DNA of 64,000 nt from Rhizoctonia solani (Eukaryota; Basidiomycota; Agaricomycetes; Cantharellales; Ceratobasidiaceae), in assembly GCF_016906535.1 (NCBI RefSeq), contig NC_057376.1, positions 248,001 through 312,000 of the forward strand, in the 5' to 3' direction. Within the stretch, counting starts at the first letter, position 1; each line of letters starts with the position of its first letter. Both the position numbers and the translations under genes were made by a program. This document shows positions 23,901 to 36,309 of the stretch, piece after piece. Under the pieces are notes generated by a model. That model was not told where the DNA came from, did not search any database, and saw only the letters and a program-made list of their open reading frames with translations.

Positions 23901-25048
23901 TTGGCCTTGGCCTTTTCGGCTTTGAGGTGCTTGCCCCATGCTTTAGTTACTGCCCGCATGTATTTTACTATAGCCTTCTCCAGCCGTTGACAAACCTCCA
24001 GGCGGTCGTTGTATAATTTGGGTAAATCCTATTTCAAGTGAGTTGATGATAAACGCAAATTATGCTTGTGACTTACAGGTTGGTCCCGATAAATCCAAAT
24101 CCTGTTAATTCCGCCTGGTACAAACGCACAAAACTGACGGAGAGCTTTATCCTCACATAGTTCGTCTGGCTAGGCCCAATAATATGAGTATTATATGAAC
24201 TCGGCTAGCAAATAAACAGTATTTACCATAGATGTAACGAGTACAGTCTTTGCTTGCGCGTGGTGAGAGTGCGATCTTGAGGTTAAGAATTGGTGTCGTG
24301 CGTGCACAAATATGAGCAACTCGCGCCTGATCAAGTAAAATACGAAAACTGGGGCAGACCAATCTCCCTCAGAGGATACACACTCGCGATAATAAAAGGA
24401 AAGCTTACATGTCATGATATACACAAGGACCACGTGTGCTATACGTCGTCTATGTTCGCCTTCGGTAATGCTGGAGGTGGCCGTTCGAACTATTCAGAAT
24501 ATTTGACGAACAAGGCGGGTGACAAACTCACTTGGACCACGAAAGCCTCAGTAGCCCATCCTTGCCTCCACCAGGCATGTTTACCGAGTTGATTGGTAGC
24601 AAAATGGGCCAGGATATTAGAGTAAAGGCTCCAAACACCCATATCATAAGCTTCAAAAATCGAACAAATAAATACGCATCAAGCCCATTCTTTCGTATCT
24701 ATACCGAAATAGAACAATCAATAACTAAGTTCAAAAAAGGGAATCCACTTACTATGTCTTCCGCGGGGGCAAATATCACTGCTGGCAACCATTTCCACGG
24801 ACCACTCGGCAATTCAGCTGATCGTTTCCTGCTTGATCGTTAGGTGTATCCCGTGTTCGATAGGTAAAGTGACGTTACTCGAGTGGAGGAAGCAGTGTCC
24901 GAGGGCTATAAATTCGATCAAATTTCTTCTTAAGTACTACAAACCCTCCGACTTGTATAGCTAGCAAGGCAAGGTTCGTAACGAAAGCAGTGCCGAACGT
25001 TCGCGAGGTGTTGTTGGCAGATGTTGCCTTGGCAGGATCGATTGACAT
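20944..25048 (-). CDS. CSC1: CSC1/TMEM63 (DUF221) calcium-permeable stress-gated channel
   Basis: Multi-pass osmosensitive cation channel of the plasma or internal membranes. The minus-strand ATG at 25048 starts an extracellular tail and first helix (TFGTAFVTNLALLAIQVGG), then KWLPAVIFAPAEDI and KNGLDAYLFVRFLKLMIWVF, the family N-terminal domain. The RNA-binding-like loop follows (SHSHHAQAKTVLVT; VDTFDWC; EIARLNDEINEKRKDY), then WVEVAPDDIIWDNI and helices including FAGFLSTLINYVPRP and LPNASIFFLTYIVANGLAG, the most diagnostic stretch. The C-terminus is cytosolic and acidic and ends EEAWSGGLDI, stop TAA at 20944-20946. Many introns of about 50-60 nt interrupt it; I did not fix every boundary. 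It converges with EPT1, with 128 bp between stops. Confidence 0.85.
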
Positions 25049-25366
25049 GACTAAAGGGATGTGTCAACGGAAGGGTATCTGAGGGCAATTCTCGTGCCAC
25101 CAAGAGGCATGAGTTTCTCGTCCAGAATGATGACGATGAACTTGCGCAAGTAGTGACGAAGCAACGAGGAACATGACAATCACTTAACCGCATGTGACCC
25201 CACGTGGTGATGTACCTCGGAATTTGACTTTTCTTTTGAGCGGTTAATTCTACATTTAGGTACATTACACATCCACAATTTAGCTTCTAACCTAACTCTA
25301 TCAACGTCTACATTAGAGGATAATAAACATTCACGTTTTTCAACAAATCAAAGGGAGCTTGACACT

Positions 25367-26322
25367 CTAGCGCACAGCGTTGAGAATAGAGCCTGGAGAC
25401 ACCTTGACTTGCAAACTGAAACGATGAACCGTAGCCGGGGCGCGTATCATACGCATACCTCCCGGACCACCCTGATCAGGAACAGCAAATATGGCAGCGA
25501 CTCGTACTTGAAAGAAGCCTAAACAAAAGTCGGTTAAGTTTTATTGAAGGACAAACATGCACTTACCGAGTTGGCCATGACGGGGGAAGAGGTACGAACA
25601 AATTGCAAGGCGAAACCGACAGCGATACACACTGGTGTTGGGAACAATCTGGGTGACACATTCATATAAGAAGAAGCCGTGTTCACCCGAAATAAAACTC
25701 ACATATGGTTTCTCAAAAAGAATGTATTCATTCATGACACCCGAAGCTGTGTTTGCTGTTTCGCTGAACAAATTGTCAGTGTCCATCAGTTATCTACCGA
25801 AGTCTTAACATACTTTAAATGATGCTTTGGGTCTCCAGACTGGAGGCCAACTTCGAATGCATAAAGAAAACGTATTGCAGCTGGGTTCGCGGATATGTCC
25901 AGCTCTGCTGTACCGTCAAAGTAACGAGTTACGCTGTGAAAATGAGAGGGTCATGTCAATTCTAGCAAGTGAACCAGGGCGGAGAGATCACCTACTCAGT
26001 GCCAGCACTGATATCAAATATGTCTGCATGGCGTTCCATGGCAATGACCATAGGAATCTGCGAACAGAACTCTGCGAAAGCCGTAGGAGACATTGACATT
26101 TCGGCTTGTGTGTATACTGAAAGCTCCTCTTGTGTGGCAATGGACGGACTGGCCGGAGGCGTTGAAGCTTGAGAATGAGGTGGCAAAGATGCTAAGAACA
26201 AGAAAGACAAAGACAATGAGTAAAATAATGAGTACAAGTGGGAACAGGTTATTAAGCTTGAGAGGTCAACTAGGTATGAGCGACTGACCCTTTTGTAGCT
26301 CATTGGATGCGAGGATCCTCAT
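25367..26322 (-). CDS. Unrecognised protein with N-terminal membrane segment
   Basis: I do not recognise the family. Minus-strand coding sequence starts plausibly at ATG 26322 (MRILASNELQK) and crosses an intron into a hydrophobic stretch (LSLSFLFLASLPP, near 26170-26215) followed by a serine/proline/threonine linker. Later exons give FAEFCSQIPMVIAMERHAD, IRFLYAFEVGLQSGDPKHH, GVMNEYILFEKPYVSFISG and, last, VRVAAIFAVPDQGGPGGMRM, ending RFSLQVKVSPGSILNAVR with stop TAG at 25367-25369. The alternation of hydrophobic strands after a single membrane segment suggests a type II membrane or secreted protein with a beta-rich domain. It is tandem with the CSC1 gene, whose start lies about 320 bp downstream. 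Exon limits are approximate. Confidence 0.55.
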
Positions 26323-27892
26323 TTTCACCAGTCGTGGTTTGGGACGGATTTTACGGAAGAAACGATCTAACTGAGCAAGGCAATGTGATATTGTCCGAAT
26401 CCACTGGTGAACAAGAATTGGAAACTAGTGGAGAGCCCGTTTGACAAACTGCTTTGGGTGTTGCTTGTTTCGACTGTCGAACTATTTGAACTGGGGCGAA
26501 GAAGCGCGGCCAAGGGACATAGCACATCTTCATCAATCCAGCATTCCATATATCCTGGGGCATCAACTAGCTATTGGTCGATTGGGTTTCGATGAAGCTC
26601 AGCCTGGATCCGAGGCTACAACCGAACCAAGATGACATTCCTAGAAACTCCTGCCAACCGGGAAGCAATGGAGATGTGTACATCCCATTCTGGTTCAATG
26701 TGCTGTTCGGACATTTTCTCAGTCCCCACAATTCCAGAACTAAATCCACGGATGGCCTATGGTCGTTTCGGTGTTATTACGGGCAAGTAAATCTGGAGGT
26801 ATTTGCCGGGCCCAATTTTTGCGTTCGGCACTTGTGGACCGGCTTTGATCGTCGCGATGGGCCTAAGGCACCTGTCCACAATAATTACCAATCGGCTGTG
26901 TGCACTTTGCAATCGCGTCGGGTGATACACAGTACACAGCCACCCCGGCCCTCAGACATCAAAGCCTATCAAACACAGAGACAGCCCAAGGTAAAATGGA
27001 TAGTTCTTATAGCCTGTTATACCGGCATTCCATCGATACTGTTCCTTTAAATAGCAAGAGAAGACCCAAATCTGTCCCAATCGTATTCCTCTATCCAACT
27101 TCTAAAGTCGTCATTACGAGCTTTAGCCTACCTCGAACCATTAACCTGCGTTTCCAAACTCAAATATGGTGATGGTTCCATATCACCCCAATGCCTTGCG
27201 GAATAGAAACGGTTACCTGCTGGCTATCCAACAGGATCTAAGCTCTTTCGCGGCCATCAACGCAATCTTAAGCCATGGTCAATTTGCGGACAAGCCACGA
27301 TCCGGTTTTCGGTTCCCATTTGAGCGAATTGGGGAAACATGCCCACCGACGCTACAAGATAACGGCATTGTATCCCATCCTTTAGCTTGGTTGACGGACT
27401 TCTATCTCCTTAGAGTAATCTCAGCCGCCTTGAACTTTCCGTTGGTACAAAAACACTGAGCAAATCGTGATTAGTTATAGCTCCTAAAGGGAAATTTTAT
27501 GGCACGTGGAAGCGATTTGCACAGAATATGTTTGAATGCCTCCTTCTATATGACATTGAGGCATGCTAGGAGGCTACAACGCGATTAACAGAGTCATAGG
27601 CCTAGTCCAAGATTATTTCCTAATCATCGTCAAGAAACCTAGCTTCTTGTGGCGTAACCTAGTCGCCCTCTATATCCTTGATCCCAAGGCAATGTGGGAC
27701 CGAAACAAAAGTTACAGAATGCTCATACAATCGACAAACTCATTACGATAGCATGCGTTTGACTTCGCTCAGATAGGTTTGGTCTTCAAAATCTTGCTAG
27801 GATGATTATAAGCTTTAGAATTCTATCATCTTAGAGGATAAGGAAAGTCTACTACAATTTTACAGTTTGGATACTATTATCACTGAAACTTT

Positions 27893-28470
27893 CTAATTGA
27901 ATAATCGTAACCAAATGATATTTCGCACTGTCGAGCTTCTAGAGGGATAGGCACTTATTGGGACCTTCGGTTGGTTATAGATCACCGCAGTATTTTCGGT
28001 TTTTATTGAATTGTCGGAGGCTGGGCAACATTCAGTATCCTTGTGCAGCACGTGCCTGAGAATCTTCATAGTCGCGTGTTCTCGTGAGTTCTTCACTAGC
28101 ACACGGGAGCGAATCACGAGTATGAGTGCATTACGGCGTAAGCTCTGCCAATCCGGCCATTTACTCAGAACTCTGACAGTATCAACCCGAAACATTTTCA
28201 CATATTCTTTGGTTCTTGTTGCGATGGATGACGCAAAGTGCGATCGCATCCATGGCAATATTCTCGATATGAAGTATGCGGGTATTGTGAGTCAAATTTG
28301 TTGATCTGCAACGTTGGCGATTTCGGGCATCGTGAGCAAGGCTGAGGCACTGACCTGATGTTATCGGGGTTATTAGAGCGCTCTAGATTGTTTTCAACTA
28401 TACAAGGCTTCTTTTTACCTCCACTTGCCATTCGTAAGACCAAGCAAGCCAATAGAATCGTGAGAAACAA
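27893..28470 (-). pseudogene. Possible relic of a hypothetical protein gene
   Basis: Weak candidate. A minus-strand open frame holds VRVLSKWPDWQSLRRNALILV followed by REHATMKILRHVLHKD, which resembles the conserved WPD-containing block I recall from large families of uncharacterised Agaricomycete proteins. An upstream stretch (from 28470) could be an earlier exon, joined by a GT-AG intron near 28302-28355, but the join leads into a different frame. It may be decayed, or a chance open frame. Confidence 0.25.
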
Positions 28471-31400
28471 AAGAAGTAGTCTTGCAAGCAGTTTCAGCCC
28501 AAAGTCATGTGATTATGGTATCGGCGCACTGATAGCTTGCAAGTGCCACCATCCTTGCACAGAAGATCCATTTCTCACCTCACATGGCTATCTTCGTTTG
28601 GTTACGAAAGCATTCAAACATTCCAAGGGATCCGGGATACGACGGCTTATTTATTTGTATTACACCTATATGCGTTCGTATTTCCTGAACAAATTATATC
28701 ACTGTACTAAACGTATTCTAGCGTGTACAGAGAATACCTATGTATGAAGCTATGCATTGGTCTCCTGCACAAGTAGTCCGGAGCATATAACCAAGCAAAC
28801 AGCCTCGACTGTTCTTGCTTTTCTTGAAATAGAGCACCATATGAAAGGCAGCCATCCAATCACACTCATTCGCCGTTTTTAATTCGGTAATGGCAAACAT
28901 CAACATTCGTTCGCCCTGCACGAACAACATTATTAAAACCCTATACCTGGTACTGTAGCTATACAGACCTGGGTAACGCAAATTCAAGATACAGCCAGCC
29001 ACTTTGTCAACTACTCAACAGTATAAATTAGATTATTGAGTGATGGAATGAATCGTAATATTCCAACCGCATCACACTAGTACTATCGGTATACCTGATT
29101 ATCATTGTCTATTAGCTATTATTATCTTATTATCTTATCTATTAACGCAAGGGAAGACAGAGATATTTTTGACAGCTAACTCGGGTCTTGGTTTAAGCGC
29201 CGATGGAGGCGACTACCCCGTCCGCGAACCAGAAAACACACCGTTAACCACCCCCAACCGGAGGTACGACGGGTCGTAAAGCTCGTAATTATAATGCACA
29301 ATCAAACTCGCTGTGATAAACTCTGCCAACAACTTGGTAATCAGACCTTATAACGTACATGAGTGTTGGTGATGAGAAAGGGCACTATATACCTGGTATT
29401 TCGTTATGCTGCTCGACTGGTCATGGTTGCAGCTGCAAGGGCTCTGCTTAACTTGGATGATGAATTAGCTGCCTGATAATTTCGGGTTCCGAGCGGATAC
29501 TCGAACCAATCGGATATTTTCATGTACGTCAATCCCCAGAAAAAAAGGTACGGTACGATTGCCAGGAACATTAAGGCCCCTTCATAATTCAGTGTGAGCC
29601 GAAAATGCATTGTGGTACATAGGTCTGGCTAGTCAAACGTATACCGAGGCTCTATCCTGGTACCGGCCTTCCACGATATCGGTCAAATAGGCTCAAATCA
29701 GGTTCGGTTGGCTTTAAAACACCGACCAAGGCCAGTCCGAAACTTTCCCTCCCATGTTTACAGTACGCCAAAATCCGCAAATACTAGGGTCGCTTGGAAT
29801 AACTCTACCCGGAATTGCTATCCAGGGCTTCAGATGCACATACCTAATATGTAATTGGTTACGCGGTGGCTGTCCTCAACTGCCGGACTTCGCCGCACGA
29901 TTGATCAAGTGCCCCACAAAATGTCAATTGCCAGTATTCGGTATGTAGCAAGAACCTGTTTCAGACGTCATGACAGTATACCGACGCCGATCATATCGTG
30001 TTAGGGGCGGCAAGTGTATGATCGTTGGGTGGAACGGGCCGTATTCTCATTCTAACTTATTTTAATCGATGTTTGATATTAATGGAGGGCTGATAATGTA
30101 AATTTTAGAGAAGTTAAGCTCCAGAGGGAGTACCACAAGCTCAGTTGTGCAATACTTCGGAAGCACTACACAAGCAGTTAGATCATGCAGGAAAATTAGA
30201 CGCCGTAGTGAAAAGTCGTTGAGTCACGAGGGGTCGATAATTACAGACCCTTGCTTGTCCTTGGACAGTTTAATTATAATTATTCATGTGTAATGTCAAG
30301 GAATAGATGTACAACGATAGGTATAAGATCAATGGCGTTATATTATATGGCCAGTTGCCCCGTTGTAAGGAGATGATAAAAGTGGAGGCATCTTACATTG
30401 ATATACGAGACAGGTACATATGTTATCGGCGCGAACCGGCTACCATAATAAAACTTTGGATCAGTGGTACTTTATTTGATTTCTGGCGTGCTTTCTTGAT
30501 CGTATCTTTCACACGGAAGAATACGCGTGAGCATCCAGCCTCTTTTTCGAACAAGTTACTATGATATATTCATTTTCTAACCTAAGTGTTGTAACATTAA
30601 CCACAATTTTGACAAATTGTTATTTAAAATGTGGTTGGGCTTGTTGGTTGCAAAATTTTGGTGATTGTGCATACAAACAGAGCCACTTGTCCATTTTTCA
30701 TATTCGCACCATGCATGATGCGTCCAATTTCAGCCCCAACATAGTACGTAGCGAATTCACACAACCACTTTTTTGTTTACGAGTCTTGGCTCTTGATAGA
30801 AATTTAGTTAAGCTTTCTCATGGCATGCATTAATCCAATCTATCTCCGCTTGATCGGCCCTAAGTGACTTGGCCCTTTTGCCTCAGGTACTTTAAAAGTA
30901 CTAACGTGCTCGATTGAAGGTCTTCGCAGCTCAATTTCAGTGATCAATATATTCTGCTACACTCGTACTCACCAATCGACACATTGTGACTCTGGTTGCT
31001 GATTGACCCGTTGGTAACATAGATATTATGAAAATTTGATCACCGATAAGAATAAAGCGTAAAGATCGTGTATGCTGCTAGCACTATTACCCCAAGTCTA
31101 TATGATTTGACATATTTCAAATTAAAGAAAGAGACAGTACAAGGCATCACCTCGATGAGCATGGATATGTTACATGTGTACATACCACTGCCACAGCCAG
31201 TTGAATAGTACCCGATTATAGCAGAAAGCAGGCACACCGGTTTCAAACTTCGTACGCCGTGTTCCCGTGTATGGGACGGCCTCTGTTACCCTTGCTGTGA
31301 GTTCAGTACTGTCCAGGACTTCTTGTCCGCTTAACAAATATATCCATATCAACCACTCTAAATATTCAAATAGCTATGTCGCACCTTCTCTATAGCTTGA

Positions 31401-34199
31401 TATTAATAATCCGAGTATGTAGATGATATACAGACTATCAATTGTTTAGTTCTAGACGACCAAGGTTCTTTGATCCTGACCGTCGATGTGGGTACAGAGA
31501 TATCATGCCTGAGCTGAGTCTCGAATTGGATGGCGGATCACCGTCTCAATTAGCGGTTTGAAACTAATTAAACGTTTGGCGCCTGTATACAAACAATGTG
31601 TACAATTTTCAACATACTTGTATTTCATAGCCACTTCCACACTTAAGGAGAGTTGCTATTTTGGTGTTTATGATGAGCACCGGGGCATGAGTCTGTATGT
31701 CCAGTGCTCGTGGCGCAGCGCCACATGTATACAGTAATTTTGCAGAGAAACATTTTTGAAGACCACGACTAACAGTTTCTAGGGAATCTGGGTTTAGATG
31801 GATTGGATGAAATCGAAAATGATCGGCATCGAGATCCCAGCTCAGAAGCTACTCATGTGAACCTTAGGAACCATATAGACGATGAAATTCAAGCTCGTTT
31901 TGTAAATCTAATCGGACAATCGTATGACTACCATCAAGTTAAGCCGGCGCGCTTTGGCTTCCAGCTCGAGATCGTCCGGCTCTACCTAGATGGGCTTCTT
32001 GGCGCTTCGAAGGGGTAATATAGTTCATGAACCTTATTCGAATCCATCCAAGATAATTTGACTGGCAGCACGAAGATCACAACGTGTGTCATTAGACCTT
32101 GTAGATTTACTGGGCGAATATGGAAAAGCGGTCTAAGAACATCGAGTAAAACAACTACTACATCTGTAAACACATGGTAGCTTCAATATCACTGCGATGG
32201 ACCGATACGTTTTTATTCAACATGAAACAACGGCCGTTGTGGTATCCAGAACAGAATTTTTTTGTTGGAAGAAGAGCCCGGCTAACGCCATCGGGATCCA
32301 GGAATTATCGTGTATACGCTATTCGGTCGTGTGGTCGTTCGATCGTCACGAGTGTACACGGTGGCTCTTTGATTGGCAATTGTATTTGATCGCCAGTGTG
32401 CTCGTCGAAAGTCGCTCAGTTTGTTCCTGGCCATCATAGATGTATAGTTTGGTGGTCCGACTCCGTGGCTATTGCCACTCAACTCCTTCCGTGTTATAGC
32501 CTGTGTACTGCAGAGGCAGAATGACCAAGAATCTATGCACTTTTTGATGAAATCTGAGCGGCAACTCTATAAATTACTTCCTGTTGTACACTAGGATTTG
32601 CATTTGACTGTCAAATTTTGACAAACATGACTATTTTGTCATAGACCATCACGACTCGAAATCCTTTCTGGTGGGCCTTTGGTCCATAGAGCAGCGCGTT
32701 TATGCGTAAATTCAACGCAACTCATCTCGACAGTCGGATCATCGGTACCCTCCCAGACATTCTGACATCCCATGAATAAGATCGCATTCAAGGTGGATTA
32801 TCTGTGGCGGTATCTACCTGGATTGTTAATTATCAGGAAATATCTCGCCGAGAGCGGGCACTTTTGGTGATGGACATACCAAAAGCGAAGATTTGGGACA
32901 TGACTCAGCGCTGTGACGCGAGATAGGAGAAATGGGAGCTAAAGATCGATCGTTAGATGGAGATAACGGCCAAATAATTCCACTACTTACTTTCCGAGCA
33001 AGACCAATCTAACAAATGATCGAGAAGACGTCAATACAAACTAGAGCCACCGGCTCTGTGCTCGTCATACCGTACTCGTTCGAACTCGCGGTCATGACCA
33101 ACGCACGCCGCCTTTGTAATTCATCCGCAGGCACTAAAAGGGAGTCAGGCTTCTATCATTAACGGACTTGCAAAACCTCCGGAGGCTCGGAATAGTTTGC
33201 TCTGCGGGTGTTCGCTAGATGGACGTATCAATGATCCGAGATGTTTCGTGAAGCGATATTTTCAATCCGGAGTCGCTTGATCAAAAAATTACCCGGTCCG
33301 GACATAGACCCGAGTACCGGTCTCCGGCGCTCCCGGAGCCCCCGACCTCTAAAAGACGCTCGCTTGGAAGGCGAAAACTAAATTATCCGGTAAACTGTTT
33401 TTTGGTGTGTATGTTCTTATTGTTGGTAGTGGCTCGATGAATGTTATACGCTTAGACTCGGCATGGCGTAATAGCTCCAATTTGACCGGCACTAAACGGG
33501 TCAGTTTGAGTTTCGGTTGTGTGCCTTCACTTCACAGGTCTAGAGTTGGGTGTAGGTTTTTAGGATGATTAAAGATAATAGAAACCCTCGAACTCCAGAC
33601 TCTTGGGACCTCCTTGGTGGCTGAGATAGTATAGTGCGACCAAAACACCTTCCAGTGCGCCTTCCTTCGCATACAGTTTAAGCTTTACGCGATTTCCATT
33701 TCATTTTTGCAGTGTAGACAGACTATGGATCAAAAGCTTGTAGCTGGAGTTACAAAATGAACATACAAACATGAATATTGAATAGAATATAGGGGGGGAG
33801 ATAAATTGAGTATCAAACCAATACCAGCCACCATCTAGAGAAGGACGATCACTATTTGAATATGCTATGTAGATGGTACAAGGAAATACGAGGTGGCTCA
33901 TATGGGTCAAAAAGCCATGGAAGTAGTATGCACCAAGAATCTTGCTGCAAGTCGTAGATTACAAATTCCCGCGCAAATCACCTTCGATGGTCCTTTTTGT
34001 GCCGCCCAGTACTAACCTGTTGGAGCCATAGTTATGATATTCATACGATAATACTTATTTTACATTGAGCGGAAATTTACTCCAAGATTTCTATATGTAG
34101 TAGCGTTTGAATATATGCAGCTATTCTCGAGTGTAGATGTACGCACAATCGCTCATCAGGACTAAGCTGCATCGAATCACAGCTTTCATATCCTACCAA

Positions 34200-34823
34200 C
34201 TAGCTTTCCTGCTATTAAGCATCAAACTCAACCGAGTTTTAAGAACCAAAATACCTTCTGAGCTTGGACCGATGAGTACTAGCCCAAACGGAGTCCCTTG
34301 AACAGGAGAACCACCCCAAAACACAGAAAAATCCGCACCCAGAAACATAGAATCTACAACTCCGACGGCATACACAAATAAGCTTGGAATGCGGCTTTAT
34401 GCAAACACTAGTCGAGTTTTGTCAGCGCTTTGCATATACAGTCGGGGCTCTTCACCTGCAGATTCTTGATTTGCAGATTTTGTATTGAAAAACTGCGTGT
34501 TGCACCACTTTATGATTGATTCGTAAGATCGGATAGTGTCTTTCCATACTGCAAGTGAAGAGTCCTGGGTGTAACACAGCGATTTTTTGTTTGGGTCTTG
34601 AAAATCCGCATTTTGGGGGAGGGATTTGTTTCGCCGTGCAACTTGATCCCACACCACGAGTTGCATCACGCCGTTGGGAGCAGAACAGATTCCCAAGTCG
34701 AAGAGTTCCTTGTATGTATTGGGCTGAGCGACGTGTACTACGATAGCCAAGTCCCCCAGCCGTGTCTGGATGAGAAGTACCGGGAGGAGGGGTCCGAGAA
34801 TGATGGGCCGCCCTCAGCCACAA
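34200..34823 (-). other. Unsupported minus-strand open frames
   Basis: Two consecutive open frames (117 codons ending at 34397; 60 codons ending at 34193) have protein-like composition (for example KELFDLGICSAPNGVMQLVVWDQ) and could be exons of an unknown gene. No start, splice pattern or family could be fixed. Confidence 0.2.
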
Positions 34824-36309
34824 GACCTTTCCCTTGGAGGTGATAATTCGCGCATCCCCTTTTCAGCCCATGAGCTATAAACATGTCGCCCTGATCTAAA
34901 ATCAAGAGATACTTTCTGTACTTGACAATACAAGCAAACGAAACGATAAGGAAAGAATAAACGCCGGAGTGTGTTTCCGCATATATACGTACGCTACGAA
35001 ATTGCCTAATTTGTATCAAATTAACGGACAGAGCCTTGGTTTCGTAATTCAAGAGCTCATAGTATCGCCCTGAAGCTTACCCACACGCAGTAATCAGCCA
35101 CCTTGTCGACCCCGCACGGTGCACTTTACCAAGTTGCAGCGCGTTTATGTAATGACACCATACAACGACAGTAAAAATGGTATAGCACACACAGAACACA
35201 TAACACGCGCGCGAGTTGAAGCCGATCTAAATGACTATTCATTCCCATCCAAGAATTTATCAGCCATAACACGTGTCAGCGCGTGTCGAATACCCAACAA
35301 AGAAAAGGGGACTTGGTATTTGTCTATCTACCCCAAGTCCCCGAGCCGAGATGAGCCGAGACTAGAACAAGAAGGGACGTGTAACTTTTGCACGTCTATA
35401 TCCAAGTATTACATTTAGACGAGAACAAAGGGAACGGGTTTGCGCGTAATCAGGTTTTGAAGAAGGGGTAGATAGGTAAGGGGGGCCAGGTACCAGGTTC
35501 TACAGTATAATGCACATTTGATAGGTGCGAGGGGAGGAGTCTAACCACGCGTAAGAAATGTGTTCTGAAAAGAGTCAGTTGTTTGCGCGAAATCCGATCA
35601 AGGATGTTCCGACCTCGACGACCGAACAGATCACTGAAATGATACCAAGAGTGTAGGAAGGAGAGAACAGATCAGGGATGAAATTACATAGGGGAGGGGT
35701 GGACGAAATAGGTTTGGCAAGTGACTAATATTAATAGTGTCATTTCTCGATCAGGGATGCGATACGCCCTTGGACGAATTGGGGATGTACTGTTGGGGGA
35801 TGGGACGAGGTGAAACAAGCAAGGATTGGGATATTAGTATTTGTCGTTGGAGACAAGTGTTTTAGGTGTCGATCGAGAAAGGGAGTGGAGTAGTGGTTTG
35901 TTTGCTTAGGAAAGAGAATGACGTAGCGTGCGAGGCAAACGGCTATGGGTGGCCACAACGCGAAGCCCTTGGACAAGAGTTGCGACGAGAGAGAGAGATG
36001 GCGGAGAACAAGCGCCGAGGTGAGTGTGCGGTGGGTGGTGGAATGATCCTGGCGGTCACAGCCTCTGTGTGGAAACTAACGGGATAAACCAATTGGGTTG
36101 TATGGTTGGCGCCGACGTCCATACGGTGGCCATCGCATTGCTCGTCACGGTCATGTTCGCCGCGCTCGAACGGCTCTGGCATCGCCACCGGTAAACGAGG
36201 AACGTTCTCCGGCGCTTCGTCATTGGACTGACCTTCCTTTTGGTTTAGATTCCGTGCAGATAACCCCAAGTACCAATCCAAGTCCCACCCTATACTCGCT
36301 GCTGCCGAT

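Larger units (their letters stand above)
26323..36309. other. Gene-poor region of about 10 kb
   Basis: No gene could be supported with confidence here, in contrast to the rest of the window, where gaps are usually below 1.5 kb. The sequence is AT-rich with small simple tracts (for example TATTATCTTATTATCTTATC near 29120-29145) and many short open frames without recognisable motifs. I saw no long terminal repeats, reverse transcriptase or transposase motifs, tRNA cloverleaf or CRISPR. Two weak relic-like stretches are listed separately. The last few hundred bases should contain the PP2C promoter. Confidence 0.5.

Noticed and set aside
26574..27050. 158-codon open frame on the plus strand
   Set aside because: No recognisable motif, no neighbouring exons in phase, and composition not protein-like enough; probably chance.
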